A stretch of 17,343 nucleotides of DNA, taken from contig NZ_CASFWU010000076.1 in the NCBI RefSeq assembly GCF_949298305.1, forward strand, positions 1 to 17,343, written 5' to 3'. A program made the position numbers and the translations under genes. Source of the stretch: an uncultured Bacteroides sp. GTDB lineage: Bacteria; Bacteroidota; Bacteroidia; Bacteroidales; Bacteroidaceae. Positions 17,186-17,343 of the stretch are shown here, piece after piece. Under the pieces are notes generated by a model that was not told the DNA's origin, did not search any database, and worked only from the letters and a program-made list of their open reading frames with translations. Each line of letters starts with the position of its first letter. Position 1 is the first letter of the stretch.

Positions 17186-17343
17186 TGCCCAATGATTATT
17201 GTCTATTAAGAACATAACGTGTAAAACGAATTAGGTAACTATAAATTAACGTGAGTTCGAAATAAGAACAAATATATTTTACTGATAATTAGAAATATAG
17301 CAATAAAAGTATTAAATTTATAGTGTCCAATTATAACATTTAA

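Larger units (their letters stand above)
16882..17343. other. AT-rich non-coding right end
   Basis: No gene is visible in 462 bases. It holds the possible nudC terminator, a cluster of GGTA/GGTT words between 17088 and 17134 (GGTAAAT occurs at 17098 and 17114), and a -7 box at 17178. It also has two direct repeats in the leader: TAAGAACA at 17207 and 17263, and TAACGTG at 17215 and 17247. The last 80 bases are very AT-rich and presumably lead to a gene beyond the edge. Confidence 0.5.

Overview
The window looks like chromosomal DNA from a gut Bacteroides-type bacterium (order Bacteroidales). The evidence is in the sequence. Perfect matches to the Bacteroides -7 promoter box (TAnnTTTG) sit just upstream of most genes. 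Leaders are A/T-rich and lack Shine-Dalgarno sites. One lipoprotein carries an acidic Bacteroides-style surface-export signal. The gene families, including the RND-TolC fusion, are typical of the group. I cannot name the species.

Layout. (1) 1-3964, minus strand: a CzcA-type heavy-metal RND pump fused at its C-terminus to a TolC-like outer-membrane factor. It is cut off by the left window edge and broken by a frameshift at about 2974, where about 20 bp appear to be missing. (2) 4303-9360, plus strand: three extracytoplasmic peptidases in a row. These are an S41 PDZ-type surface lipoprotein, an M23 (LytM-like) metallopeptidase and a C69-family Ntn dipeptidase whose nucleophile cysteine sits at the predicted signal-peptide cut. 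(3) 9361-10526: a 1.17-kb gene-free gap holding an array of degenerate repeats with a strikingly regular 22-bp period. (4) 10527-12263: a phosphoglucomutase/phosphomannomutase with its own promoter and a good intrinsic terminator. (5) 12685-16881, plus strand: a redox cluster. It holds a membrane polyferredoxin that reads as NapH fused to NapG with an internal Tat motif, a Tat-exported lipoprotein aldo/keto reductase with two C-terminal ferredoxin clusters, then a DUF1893 protein and a NudC NADH pyrophosphatase in tight operon spacing. (6) 16882-17343: an AT-rich non-coding end with a promoter pointing out of the window.

How the genes may work together. The polyferredoxin and the Tat-lipoprotein reductase look like a pair: the first could carry electrons from the membrane to the outer face, and the second could use them for a reduction in the periplasm, where NAD(P)H is not available. 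DUF1893 (deaminase-like fold by family knowledge) and NudC follow in the same apparent transcript and add a nucleotide/NAD-related aspect. This redox cluster is the best candidate here for a poorly described system. A perfect 11-bp hairpin just inside the DUF1893 reading frame and the 22-bp repeat array are the most notable non-protein signals.
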